Assembly: GCA_963169765.1 (NCBI GenBank)
Contig: CAUJEN010000073.1
Location: forward strand, 1 to 64,000
Length of the DNA: 64,000 nt
Source: QWHO01 sp021404945
GTDB lineage: Bacteria; Vulcanimicrobiota; Xenobia; Xenobiales; QWHO01
Direction of reading: 5' to 3'
Shown here one piece after another: positions 40,110 to 48,439 of this stretch; position 1 is the first letter of the stretch; every line of letters starts with the position of its first letter. The notes beneath the pieces were generated by a model. It saw only the letters and a list, made by a program, of their open reading frames with translations. It did no database searches and was not told the origin of the DNA. The translations under genes were made by a program, and so were the position numbers.

Positions 40110-43100
40110 GTGCGAACCAGAGCGCGCAACTGGCGCGCGCCCTACCAATCAATCTTGCGCCCACTCATTCTGGCTCTCTTTTTCTGCTCGGGCCTGTCGG
40201 GCCTGGTCTACGAGGTGCTCTGGACGCGCCGCCTGACCCTGACCTTCGGCCACTCGGTGCTGGCCGCCAGCACCGTGGTGACGGCCTATATGCTGGGGCT
40301 GGCCGCCGGGAGCCTGTGGGCCGGCCGGCGGGTGGACCGAGCCACGGCCTCGCGGGGAACCTTCCTGACCACCTACGCCTGGCTCGAGATCGGCATCGCG
40401 CTCTGGGCAGGGGGCTCTCCATGGCTTCTGATCGGAATCGACCAGCTCTGGTTTTCTCTGGCAGCCTCCGGCTGGACCTCGCTCTGGCTCTGGCTGGCCG
40501 CCTTCCTGGCGGCGCTGGCCGCCCTCACTCCCCCGACCTTCCTGATGGGAGCGACCCTGCCGGTGTTGAGTCGGGCGCTGGTGGGCGAGAGCCGTCAGCT
40601 GGGCCGCTCGCTCTCCTGGCTGTATGGCGTCAACACTCTGGGAGCCTGCGCCGGCGCCGGGCTGGCGGGCTGGTTCTTGCTACCCGGTCTGGGCCTGACA
40701 ACCTCCTTGCTGATCACGGCCGGGCTCAACCTGGGCCTGGGAGCTCTGGCCTGGTTGCTGGGCTGGGCCTGGCCCGGCCAGCCGGCCAGCCCTCCAACCC
40801 TCCGCGAGGAGATCGCCGCTTCCAGCCCGACGGCCCTGGCCGCCCCGGCCATGGCCCTGGCCGGGCTGGCATCCATGGCCCTGCAGTTGGGCTGGATGCG
40901 GGCCATGGCGCAGCTGCTGGGCTCCTCGGTCTACGCCTTCTCGACCACGCTGGCCGTATTTCTGGCTGGCCTGGGGCTGGGCGGGGCACTGTTCTCCCTG
41001 CTGCCTTCCTCGCGGCGCCCTCGCTCGTGGCATCTGGGCCTGACGCTGGCCCTGACCGGTCTGGCCGCGGCCGGAAGCTACCTGGTGATCGACTGGCTGC
41101 CCGGCCTGGCCCTGCAGCTCCATCGCATGGTGCGCCCCGACATTCTGGGCACGGTGGCGCCCACGGCCGGTCTGGCCGGGCTGGTGATCCTGCCGCCCAC
41201 TTTGCTGATGGGCCTGGCCCTGCCGCTGGCCAGCGCGCTCGAGGCTCACCGCCGCGACGCGCTGGGGCGTGGGCTGTCGGCCGTCTACAGCGCCAATACG
41301 GCCGGCTGTATCGCCGGAGCCGCCCTGGCCGGCCTGGTGGCCATTCCCTTCCTGGGCGTGCAGCTCACCCTCAAGCTGGCCGCCCTGGCCTACCTGGCAG
41401 CCGCCCTGCTGGTCTGGCCGCGCGCCTGGCCGGCCCTGCTCCCGGGCCTGGCCGTGCTGATCCTACCCGCCTGGAATCTAGCCCTGATCGCTAACGGGCC
41501 CGGCGTCTACTCCGACTTTCTGGCTCGCGCCAGATCCACAAATACCCTGCGGCCACCGGCCTTCTATCGAGACGGCCTCTCCAGCACGGTCACGGTCAAC
41601 GTCTACGGGCCCAACGAGCAGGCCCTGCGCGTCAACGGCAAGGTGGACGCCTCCCTGGGTCTGCCCGACATGCAGACCATGCTGCTGCTTGGCTACATCC
41701 CCGCAGCTTATCACGTCGGGCTGCGCAAGGCGGTCGTGATCGGGCTGGGAAGCGGATTCAGCCTCCGCGCCCTGGCCAATCTGTCCGCGCTCGAGCGGCT
41801 CGACTGCGTCGAGCTCGAGCCGGCCGTGGTGGAAGCGGGCCGGTACTGGGCGGGCTACAACGGGCGGGTGCTGGAAGATCCTCGCCTGCGAATGCACCTG
41901 ACCGACGGGCGCACCTTTATCCAGGCCTCCCGCGAGAAGTATGACCTGATCGCCAGCGAGCCTTCCAACCCCTGGATCGCAGGGGTCGCCAACCTCTACA
42001 CCCGTGAGTTCTACCTCTCCTGTGTGCAGCGCCTCGAGCCGGGCGGAATCATGGCTCAGTGGGTGCAGCTCTACGGGCTGTCCCAGCAAGATCTGCACTC
42101 TGTCCTGCGCACCTTCTTCGAGGTCTTTCCCCACGGGGCTGTGTGGCAAACCTCCAGCGGCGACCTCTTGCTGCTCGGCTCGCTCACCCCCCTCCCCTTC
42201 GATCTTGCTCGCCTGGAGAAACTGAGCGCCGCCTCCCCCGCCATCCGCCGGGACCTGGCCGCCATCCAGCTCTACCGGCCGGCCATGCTGCTCGGCCACT
42301 ACCTGGGCGAGCGCGATCCCTTCTATGCCGCCTTTCGGGCCGCTCCGCGCAACACCGACGACCGGCCCCGGCTCGAGTTCACGGCCCCCTTCGGGCTGTT
42401 CCGCGACAACACTCCGGGCAACCTGCTCTCGCTGGATCTGGCACGCACCGGACAAAGCCCCCTGCCACCGGGGGTCGATCCCTCTCCCGAGCGACGGATC
42501 GAAGCCGCCCACGGACAGGTCAACCTCAATCGCGTGGGGGACATCCAGCTCCTGGCCCCCCTTAAAGACGTGCCCGGCTGCAGCCTGGTGGCCGCCCGCT
42601 CAGCCGAGCGCGAGCAAGACGAGCTGACCCCCCGACTCTATGAGCAGGCGCTCCAGGAGCAACCCGACGACCCGGTCACCTTGTGGCTCTCGGCCCTCTA
42701 CCTTCTGACGCGAGGAAACCTTGCCGACGGGGCAAAACTGCTGGCCCGACTGGAGAAAAGCCCTCCGGACGGCCTGGAGGAAAGCGTGCTGGTGGTGCGA
42801 GCCCAGGTGCTGCACCGACTGGGCCGTTTGCAGGAGGCTGAAGCCTGCTTGCTGCGGGCGATCGGGCTGAAGACCGGCTACAGCACGGCCTGGACCTGGT
42901 TGGGACGCATCCAGGCCGCCTCCAACAAGCCACAAGCCGCCCTGGAGAGCTTCGAGCAAGCTCTGAGTCTGAACGCTTACGACCCGGACGCTCGCGCCGG
43001 CAAGACCTTGGCGCTGATGGCTCTGAAGCGCTTTCCGGAGGCGATTACCGCCGCTCGAGCCATGCTCGAGTTGCAAAGCGACAACGCCGAAGGCTGGATG

Positions 43101-43244
43101 TACCTCTCCACCGCCTTGCAGGCGTCGGGGGACGCGAGAGGGAGCGAGCAGGCCCGGGCCCGGGCCCGCCAGCTCGACCCCAAGATCGGTCGTCCCGACC
43201 AGCTCTTCGAGCCCCCGGACAAGAACCAGCTGCCCCAGCGCTGA
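40110..43244 (+). CDS. membrane spermidine-synthase-like fusion with TPR domain
   Basis: About 1044 residues from GTG 40110 (GGAAG 9 bases upstream). Residues 15-480 form two blocks of hydrophobic helices (FCSGLSGLVYEVLWTRRLTL, PTFLMGATLPVLSRALVGES, LLMGLALPLASALEAHRR). Then comes a SAM-dependent synthase-like domain: VVIGLGSGFSLRALANLS, DCVELEPAVVEAG, LRMHLTDGRTFI and YDLIASEPSNPWIAGVANLY. The last 230 residues are TPR repeats (AWTWLGRIQAASNKPQAALE). Members of this fused spermidine-synthase/MFS-like family are widespread but their reaction is not established. The catalytic region lacks clear polyamine-site evidence by eye. A second, shorter paralogue lies at 48440. Confidence 0.82.
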   Translation: MRTRARNWRAPYQSILRPLILALFFCSGLSGLVYEVLWTRRLTLTFGHSVLAASTVVTAYMLGLAAGSLWAGRRVDRATASRGTFLTTYAWLEIGIALWAGGSPWLLIGIDQLWFSLAASGWTSLWLWLAAFLAALAALTPPTFLMGATLPVLSRALVGESRQLGRSLSWLYGVNTLGACAGAGLAGWFLLPGLGLTTSLLITAGLNLGLGALAWLLGWAWPGQPASPPTLREEIAASSPTALAAPAMALAGLASMALQLGWMRAMAQLLGSSVYAFSTTLAVFLAGLGLGGALFSLLPSSRRPRSWHLGLTLALTGLAAAGSYLVIDWLPGLALQLHRMVRPDILGTVAPTAGLAGLVILPPTLLMGLALPLASALEAHRRDALGRGLSAVYSANTAGCIAGAALAGLVAIPFLGVQLTLKLAALAYLAAALLVWPRAWPALLPGLAVLILPAWNLALIANGPGVYSDFLARARSTNTLRPPAFYRDGLSSTVTVNVYGPNEQALRVNGKVDASLGLPDMQTMLLLGYIPAAYHVGLRKAVVIGLGSGFSLRALANLSALERLDCVELEPAVVEAGRYWAGYNGRVLEDPRLRMHLTDGRTFIQASREKYDLIASEPSNPWIAGVANLYTREFYLSCVQRLEPGGIMAQWVQLYGLSQQDLHSVLRTFFEVFPHGAVWQTSSGDLLLLGSLTPLPFDLARLEKLSAASPAIRRDLAAIQLYRPAMLLGHYLGERDPFYAAFRAAPRNTDDRPRLEFTAPFGLFRDNTPGNLLSLDLARTGQSPLPPGVDPSPERRIEAAHGQVNLNRVGDIQLLAPLKDVPGCSLVAARSAEREQDELTPRLYEQALQEQPDDPVTLWLSALYLLTRGNLADGAKLLARLEKSPPDGLEESVLVVRAQVLHRLGRLQEAEACLLRAIGLKTGYSTAWTWLGRIQAASNKPQAALESFEQALSLNAYDPDARAGKTLALMALKRFPEAITAARAMLELQSDNAEGWMYLSTALQASGDARGSEQARARARQLDPKIGRPDQLFEPPDKNQLPQR

Positions 43245-43269
43245 AAGGGTTCCATCCGCTTTCCCTGGA

Positions 43270-44730
43270 ATGGCCGGGCCCATGCCCATGATGAAACTGC
43301 GCGAAGAGCTTGGCCTGACATTCGACGACGTGCTGATCGTGCCCCGGCACTCCCCCATCTCCAGTCGCTACGGGGTAGACACCGGCACCCAGCTGACCCC
43401 CCGCATCCGCTGCCAGATCCCCATCCTGTCGGCCAACATGGACACCGTCACCGAGGCCCAGATGGCCGTGGCCATCGCCCGCGATGGTGGGCTGGGCATC
43501 ATCCACCGCTTCCTGAGCCCCGAGCGGCAGGCGGCCGAGGTCACCCGGGTCAAGCGCGCCGAGAGCTTTGTGGTGGAAGATCCTGTCACCCTGCCAGCGG
43601 ACGCCCCGCTGGCCCGCGCCCGCGAGGCCCTGCGCGAAGTGGGCGGCGTGATGGTGGTGGACGCGGACGGAAAGCTTTGCGGCATCCTGACCCGTCGCGA
43701 CCTGGTGCTCTACGAGTCAGAAAACGGCCTGGTGAAGGAGCTGATGACCCCCCGCGAGCGGCTGATCACCGGCCCGCGCGGCATCGGGCAAGACGAGGCC
43801 CGCGAGCTGTTGCACAGGCATCGCATCGAGAAGCTGCCCCTGATCGATGAGGACGGCCGTCCGGCCGGACTCATCACCTCGCAGGACATCATCAAGCTGC
43901 AGCGCCACCCCCACGCCACCAAGGACGAGCGGGGCCGGTTGCGGGTGGGTGCAGCCGTAGGCGTGCGCGCCTCGGACGTGGAGCGGGCCGAGCGGCTGCT
44001 GGCCGCCGGGGCCGACCTGCTGGTGGTGGATGTGGCCCACGGCCACTCCGACCTTTGCATCGACATGGTCAAGCGGCTCAAGCAGAACTTCCCCGATTGC
44101 GAGGTCATGGCTGGCAACGTGGCCACCGCCCAGGGAGTGCGCGACCTGGCCGAGGCGGGCGCTTCCTCCATCAAGGTGGGAGTTGGCTCGGGCTCGATCT
44201 GCATCACCCGCGTGGTGACCGGTGCCGGGGTGCCCCAGCTGACGGCCGTGCTCGAATGTGGCCTGGCGGCCCGCGAGGTGGGGGTGACCCTGATCTCCGA
44301 CGGCGGCATCCGCAATTCGGGCGACATCACCAAGGCCCTGGCCGCGGGCGGCCACGCGGTGATGGTGGGCAGCCTGCTGGCCGGCACCACCCAGAGCCCG
44401 GGCGCCAGCGTGGTGCGCGACGGGCGACGCTTCAAGGTGGTGCGCGGCATGGCCTCGCTGACGGCCAACATCGACCGGCTCGAAGTCGAGTCGCGCCGCG
44501 AAGTGGACCCGGAAGACTGGGAGCGCGTCGTCCCCGAGGGCGTTGAGGCGGTGGTGCCCTACCGGGGCGACGTGCACGACATCCTGCACCAGCTGATCGG
44601 CGGCCTGCGCTCGGGCATGACCTACGTGGGCGCCCACAGCCTCGAGGAGCTGTACGACAAGGCCGAGCTCGTGCGCATGACGGGCGCCGGCATGGCCGAG
44701 AGCGGTGCCCACGACGTCACCAAGCTCTAA
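43270..44730 (+). CDS. guaB: IMP dehydrogenase
   Basis: 486 residues. The N-terminal GLTFDDVLIVPRHS and the CBS pair (43560-43900) are typical; the catalytic loop is VGSGSICITRVVTGAGVPQL with the nucleophilic Cys. The IMP-phosphate loop ISDGGIRNSGDITKALAAGG and C-terminal GMAESGAHDV also fit. It oxidises IMP to XMP with NAD+, the committed step to GMP. The flap area is VRGMASLTANIDRLEVES, then VVPYRGDV; the usual Tyr in 'DRYFQ' is Leu here and the flap looks short, so a GuaB-related paralogue is possible. Starts at ATG 43270, or an in-frame ATG up to 43291. Confidence 0.88.
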   Translation: MAGPMPMMKLREELGLTFDDVLIVPRHSPISSRYGVDTGTQLTPRIRCQIPILSANMDTVTEAQMAVAIARDGGLGIIHRFLSPERQAAEVTRVKRAESFVVEDPVTLPADAPLARAREALREVGGVMVVDADGKLCGILTRRDLVLYESENGLVKELMTPRERLITGPRGIGQDEARELLHRHRIEKLPLIDEDGRPAGLITSQDIIKLQRHPHATKDERGRLRVGAAVGVRASDVERAERLLAAGADLLVVDVAHGHSDLCIDMVKRLKQNFPDCEVMAGNVATAQGVRDLAEAGASSIKVGVGSGSICITRVVTGAGVPQLTAVLECGLAAREVGVTLISDGGIRNSGDITKALAAGGHAVMVGSLLAGTTQSPGASVVRDGRRFKVVRGMASLTANIDRLEVESRREVDPEDWERVVPEGVEAVVPYRGDVHDILHQLIGGLRSGMTYVGAHSLEELYDKAELVRMTGAGMAESGAHDVTKL

Positions 44731-44757
44731 AGTGCAAGGCCTTTGGTCTTGCACTTT
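44729..44757 (+). terminator. hairpin terminator directly after guaB
   Basis: AAAGTGCAAG (44729-44738), loop GCCTTTGGT, CTTGCACTTT (44748-44757), a perfect 10-bp stem beginning in the guaB stop codon. A second hairpin, CTAATGTGC (44801-44809) with GCACATTAG (44825-44833), follows. Confidence 0.7.
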
Positions 44758-44978
44758 ACAACGCGCAGGAACGCAGTTCCGGCGCGTTCGTTAGATTGTG
44801 CTAATGTGCAAAACCAAAGTGCGAGCACATTAGAAGGCGGGCCGCACCCCCCATGGGGTGTCGAAAGGGCTGCCCCCGCCTCCACAAGATATTGTAGGCG
44901 GCCGGACTTCTAGCACAATATGTTGGGCGTCGCGCAGCCGGAAAACCTTGTCAAGGGAGTTTCCGGCTGCGCTCCTGG
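44755..44978. repeat. dispersed repeat cluster downstream of guaB
   Basis: TTTACAACGCGCAGGAACGC (44755 on) matches 19983, with stem CGCGC-a-GGAAC-gca-GTTCC-g-GCGCG. From 44853 GGGGTGTCGAAAGGG and CCCCCGCCTCCACAAG follow. From 44884 to 44978 is a near-identical copy of the 39547-39637 segment (ATATTGTAGGCGGCCGGACT, then the GCGCAGCCGGAAAA...TTTCCGGCTGCGC hairpin). The 44731-45134 stretch has no gene I can support. Confidence 0.85.
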
Positions 44979-45134
44979 CTCTCAACTGGCGCAGGCGGCC
45001 AGCGGCTCGTCAGCGGACGGGAGGGGTAGTTGCGTGGCGCCCGGGACTGGACCCCTTGTGGACGACGGATCCGGCACCCGGTGCCACGCAGACCTCAATC
45101 TACTCCAGAGTCGGGCCCGGATCTGTGATCCAGA

Positions 45135-46328
45135 TTACTGCCTGCGGGGAACCCGCACGCCCCCGACCAGCACGTAGTCGGCCAGTTGGGCGACCTGGTT
45201 ACCCCCACCACCGTTCTTGAGGTGGTCGGCCAGGTAGCCCAGGTCCGTGTTGTGGGCGCTTTGCGTCCACAGGGTGAGGCTGTAGTCCAACAGGCTGACG
45301 GCCAGCTGCTTGCCATCGGGCGAAAAGCTGATCTGGCGGATCCCCTCGGCACTGGCCATGCCCGGGGTGTGGGGCAGCTCCTGGCGGCGGACCTCCCCGG
45401 TGGCCAGGTTCCAGTCGTGCACCGCGTTTCTGATGGCCTCGCCGACCAGAAGGTGGTTGCCGTCCGGAGTGAAGGCCAGGCTGCGCGCCCCGCGGATGGC
45501 CCGGGCGTCGACCTCGCGACCGGTCTCAACGTCGAAGACCTTGATCTCTTTCTCGAAGACAGCCGCCACCTTCGTGCCGTCGGCCGAGAGGGCCATCCCA
45601 CCACCGCCCTCTTTGCGCGTATCCTCGAGCTTATGCAGGAGCCTCTGCTCGCGGGCGTCCCAGATGGCCACTCCACCCCGGTAGCGGGTCACGATCTTGG
45701 AGCCGTCAGGCGTGAAGGCGATGTCGGTGACCCAGTCGGGGTGCTGCAGGCAGCCGGTCTGCTCGCGAGCCTCCGGATCCCAGAGCAAGAGGCGTCCGTC
45801 CATCGCGCCGGTGGCCAGCGTGCGACTGTCAGGCGAGAAGGCCACGCTGCGCACGTCGTCGTTGTCGAACAAAATGCCAAGAGCATTCGGTTTTGCGGTG
45901 GGACAGTGGGTCTGGTGGGTGATCTCAACGCCCCGAGAGGAGAAAACCGAGAACTTGCCGTCCTCCCAGCCCACAGCCACAAGCTCACCGTCGCCCGAGG
46001 CTGCCACCGGGCCGATGCGAACGTTCTTGTGCGCCACCTGGAAGCTCTGGGGCTCGCCTCCTTGCAGGTCCCAGAGGCGGAGCTTGCTGGGAGTGCCCAC
46101 CAGGCTGGGCGACTCGGTGCTGATCAACTTGCCCCCCGGCGTCCAGCAGAAGCCCTCGATAGGATGGGTATGCTTGAGCGCAGGAGTGTCCCTGGGCGGA
46201 TGCAGCGTGACCGTCCTCAGTCGCAGATCGACCCGATCGGCAGGGCCTGCCGGCTCTTTTGTCTCGCCCTCGGGGCGCGAAACGGATGAGACCGGCAGGG
46301 CAAACAGGGCCAGGGGTTGGATCCTCAT
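45135..46328 (-). CDS. WD40-repeat protein
   Basis: 397 residues. A weak signal-like N-terminus (MRIQPLALFALPVSSVSRPE) and an acidic linker precede seven or so WD40 blades: PIEGFCWTPGGKLISTES, VRSVAFSPDSRTLATGAMDG, VTDIAFTPDGSKIVTRYRGG, GGGMALSADGTKVAAVFEKE, ARSLAFTPDGNHLLVGEAIR and IRQISFSPDGKQLAVSLLDY. It probably assembles protein complexes, possibly in the periplasm. It is transcribed toward guaB and the repeat cluster lies at its 3' side. Confidence 0.82.
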   Translation of the reverse strand: MRIQPLALFALPVSSVSRPEGETKEPAGPADRVDLRLRTVTLHPPRDTPALKHTHPIEGFCWTPGGKLISTESPSLVGTPSKLRLWDLQGGEPQSFQVAHKNVRIGPVAASGDGELVAVGWEDGKFSVFSSRGVEITHQTHCPTAKPNALGILFDNDDVRSVAFSPDSRTLATGAMDGRLLLWDPEAREQTGCLQHPDWVTDIAFTPDGSKIVTRYRGGVAIWDAREQRLLHKLEDTRKEGGGGMALSADGTKVAAVFEKEIKVFDVETGREVDARAIRGARSLAFTPDGNHLLVGEAIRNAVHDWNLATGEVRRQELPHTPGMASAEGIRQISFSPDGKQLAVSLLDYSLTLWTQSAHNTDLGYLADHLKNGGGGNQVAQLADYVLVGGVRVPRRQ

Positions 46329-46536
46329 GGCCCTAGCCTACCGACCGGGTCTGAAAAAAGCCTTACCGGAGAGCCCGGGAGGCCTGACGGACCAGAGAGT
46401 GACTATCCTGGCGCGAGTCAGCCGAGAGCTCCCAGAGAAAGCCTTGCAATTTTTTCAGCCAGCTGCTAGACTTGGGGAGTTCCCGGCCACCTGCTTCCAG
46501 AGGCGAAGCGCATTCGGTCGAGGACGGAGGGTCCTG

Positions 46537-47076
46537 ATGAAAGGAGACCCCAGGTTGCAGGAACTGCTCGAGCTGATCGAGACGATCGAACGAACTTCCA
46601 GACAGAGCTGTCGTCGCTGGAAACGAGTGGGTGAGCGACTCGACGAGTGGATCGCGATTTCATTGAAGATGCAAGAGGCGCTGGCCTCGATGCAAGAGGC
46701 GCAAGTTGCGACCATCAGGTCGCTGGCCGCCACCCAGGAATCGCTGGCCGCCACCCAGGAATCGCTGGCCGCTACCCAGGAATCGCTGGCCGCCACCCAG
46801 GAATCGCTGGCCGCTACCCAGGAATCGCTGGCGGGGACACAAGGGGCGCAAGTCTCCATGCAGGCGTCTCTCAACACGCTCGAGGAGGCACAGTCCTCGA
46901 CCAGCCAGGCCGTGCTCCGGCTGCGGGCCGACCTCGACCAGGCGCAGGCCAGCGACGAGGCCCAGGAGAGAAATCTAGGCAAGGTCGTCCGGGTCCTGAA
47001 CACCTTCGTGGATGGCTACGAATTGCGCCTGTCCAACGTCGAGCAGCGCCTCGAGCGGTTGGAGAAGAGCGCCTGA
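46537..47076 (+). CDS. coiled-coil protein with tandem SLAATQE heptads
   Basis: 179 residues from ATG 46537 (GGAGG upstream). It is entirely helical. Residues 61-102 contain five to six exact SLAATQE heptads encoded by 21-bp tandem repeats (CTGGCCGCCACCCAGGAATC...). Flanking heptads (MQEALASMQEAQVATIRSLA, GAQVSMQASLNTLEEAQSST) are diverged versions. It ends with a leucine-zipper-like LRLSNVEQRLERLEKSA. The DNA repeats are almost identical, so length variation by slippage is expected. Function is unknown; oligomerisation is likely. Confidence 0.75.
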   Translation: MKGDPRLQELLELIETIERTSRQSCRRWKRVGERLDEWIAISLKMQEALASMQEAQVATIRSLAATQESLAATQESLAATQESLAATQESLAATQESLAGTQGAQVSMQASLNTLEEAQSSTSQAVLRLRADLDQAQASDEAQERNLGKVVRVLNTFVDGYELRLSNVEQRLERLEKSA

Positions 47077-47114
47077 AGGTCCGTCCGCTAACGTCTTTGC
47101 TTCCTGCGCTCCAA

Positions 47115-47175
47115 TCTGCTGGGCGTCGCGCGGCCGGAAAACGTTGTCAACGGGGGGTTCCGGCTGCTCTCCTGA
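47115..47175. repeat. dispersed hairpin repeat copy
   Basis: CTGCTGGGCGTCGCGCGGCC, then GGAAAACGTTGTCAACGGGG, then GGTTCCGGCTGCTCTCCTGA. The stem is GCCGGAA / TTCCGGC with an internal AACGTTGTCAACG palindrome-like loop. It occupies the gap between the coiled-coil gene and the metalloprotease. Confidence 0.7.
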
Positions 47176-47218
47176 GAACCGGACCAGGGCCGGGGCCGGA
47201 AGGCACGAACCTCAAGGG

Positions 47219-48241
47219 GTGGATCCGCTGCGCCCCACCTCCCCCCCCACACCGGTCCTGCGCTCCAACCAGCCCGCCCGTGTGACCGAGGGAGGACCGG
47301 CCGATGGCTTCCTCCCCGCCCAGGTGCGCCCGGGTCGCCCGGCTCGCGGGAGCGAGGCTCCCATCGAGCTGATCCACCCTGCTACGGCCGAGGAATTCCG
47401 ACCCGAGCTGCAGGCTGCCCTCAAGCTGCTTCCACGCCGCCTGCTGGCCGGCATCGCCGAGCAGGGCTACCGGCTGCATGTGGTGGACAGCCAGGCAGCT
47501 CACTGCCTGACCCTGGAGGTGGAGGAGGTCTGCGACCCGCCTTTGGAAGAGCTCTACGCAGAAGCCTCCAGCCTGGGTGAGCTGGCTCGCCAGCGAGGAC
47601 TCGTGCCGGGTCCGCAGTGGTTGCAGCGCGTGCTGCCGGCCAACCCCGAGCTGAACGTGCTGCGCGACCACCCGGCCGAGACCCCGCTGACCCCCGGTCA
47701 GGTTCTGCAGGTCCCCGCCTGCTACGGATGGCAGGGCCGCTGGATCAGCCCGGCCGCCTGGAGCTTTCTGACCGCCCCGCGGCTGAACAACCTGGCCGGA
47801 ATGGTGGTCAACGGCGAGCAGGCCGGCTTGCGGGGCCGGCAACTGGCCATCGTGCTGTGGGACAAAGTTTTCCGCCGAGGAGACGGCCTGACCGACTGGT
47901 ACGTCCTGCACGAGCTGGGCCACACCACCGACTTCAGTTTCGCCTTCCGCCAGCCCGAGCCCTGGCGCGCCTGGCGGGGGCGCCTGGAGGCTGCCTTCGC
48001 TCAGGCCAACTTCCTCACGCGCTACGCGGGCGAGAGCCCTGTGGAATACTTCGCCGAGGGATTTGCCGCCTGGGCCACCCCGGCCGGCCATCGCCGCGCT
48101 CCCCGGCCGGGAGTCGAGCCCGAGCCGCTGGCCCGACAGCGCTACGAGGTCGACCGCAGCGTGCTGCAGGAGCGCGATCCGGGGCTCTACTCGCTGATCC
48201 AGGAGGCCGTGCGACTTACGCTCACCTCGAAGGATTCCTGA
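47219..48241 (+). CDS. anthrax-lethal-factor-like zinc metallopeptidase
   Basis: About 340 residues if it begins at GTG 47219; the start is uncertain because the open frame extends upstream through the repeat. A Pro-rich leader (VDPLRPTSPPTPVLRSNQPA) precedes a domain with VLHELGHTTDFSFAF, the HExxH zinc site. About 35 residues later comes VEYFAEGFAAWAT, the downstream 'YFaE.fA' glutamate motif of ATLF-like (M34-type) peptidases. LPRRLLAGIAEQGYRLHVVD is a typical start of that fold. A secreted or toxin-like protease is possible, but there is no signal peptide. Confidence 0.75.
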   Translation: MDPLRPTSPPTPVLRSNQPARVTEGGPADGFLPAQVRPGRPARGSEAPIELIHPATAEEFRPELQAALKLLPRRLLAGIAEQGYRLHVVDSQAAHCLTLEVEEVCDPPLEELYAEASSLGELARQRGLVPGPQWLQRVLPANPELNVLRDHPAETPLTPGQVLQVPACYGWQGRWISPAAWSFLTAPRLNNLAGMVVNGEQAGLRGRQLAIVLWDKVFRRGDGLTDWYVLHELGHTTDFSFAFRQPEPWRAWRGRLEAAFAQANFLTRYAGESPVEYFAEGFAAWATPAGHRRAPRPGVEPEPLARQRYEVDRSVLQERDPGLYSLIQEAVRLTLTSKDS

Positions 48242-48257
48242 TCGTCGATGCCGTCCA

Positions 48258-48371
48258 GGAAGTCTGGCCGCAAACCCCCTTGTGGTATCGGAGGGGCTAC
48301 GCCCTCGGGGGCCCCTACCCCCGCCTCCGCCACCACAAGCCGTGTCCAGGGGGGGCCGGCTATGCTCCTCG
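48258..48371. repeat. dispersed composite repeat copy
   Basis: GGAAGTCTGGCCGCAAACCC matches 39493. The stem CTTGTGGT-at-CGGAGG (48279 on) pairs with CCTCCG-cc-ACCACAAG (to 48339) and encloses the CTACGCCCTCGGGGGCCCCT module also present at 4384. The tail CCGTGTCCAGGGGGGGCCGG then CTATGCTCCTCG is a diverged core. It lies just after the protease stop. Confidence 0.8.
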
Positions 48372-48439
48372 CTCAGCGCAGGAATGCGCCGGGGAGGGTG
48401 CAACAAAGTTGGAGATGACTTTGCGACCCGAGGGATAGC

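Noticed and set aside
45697..46536. Extended N-terminus of the coiled-coil gene upstream of 46537
   Set aside because: The extension is antisense to the WD40 gene and has no family features; ATG 46537 has a good ribosome site.
46726..46850. 21-bp repeats as a regulatory or CRISPR-like array
   Set aside because: They are in frame inside a coiled-coil gene and encode heptads.
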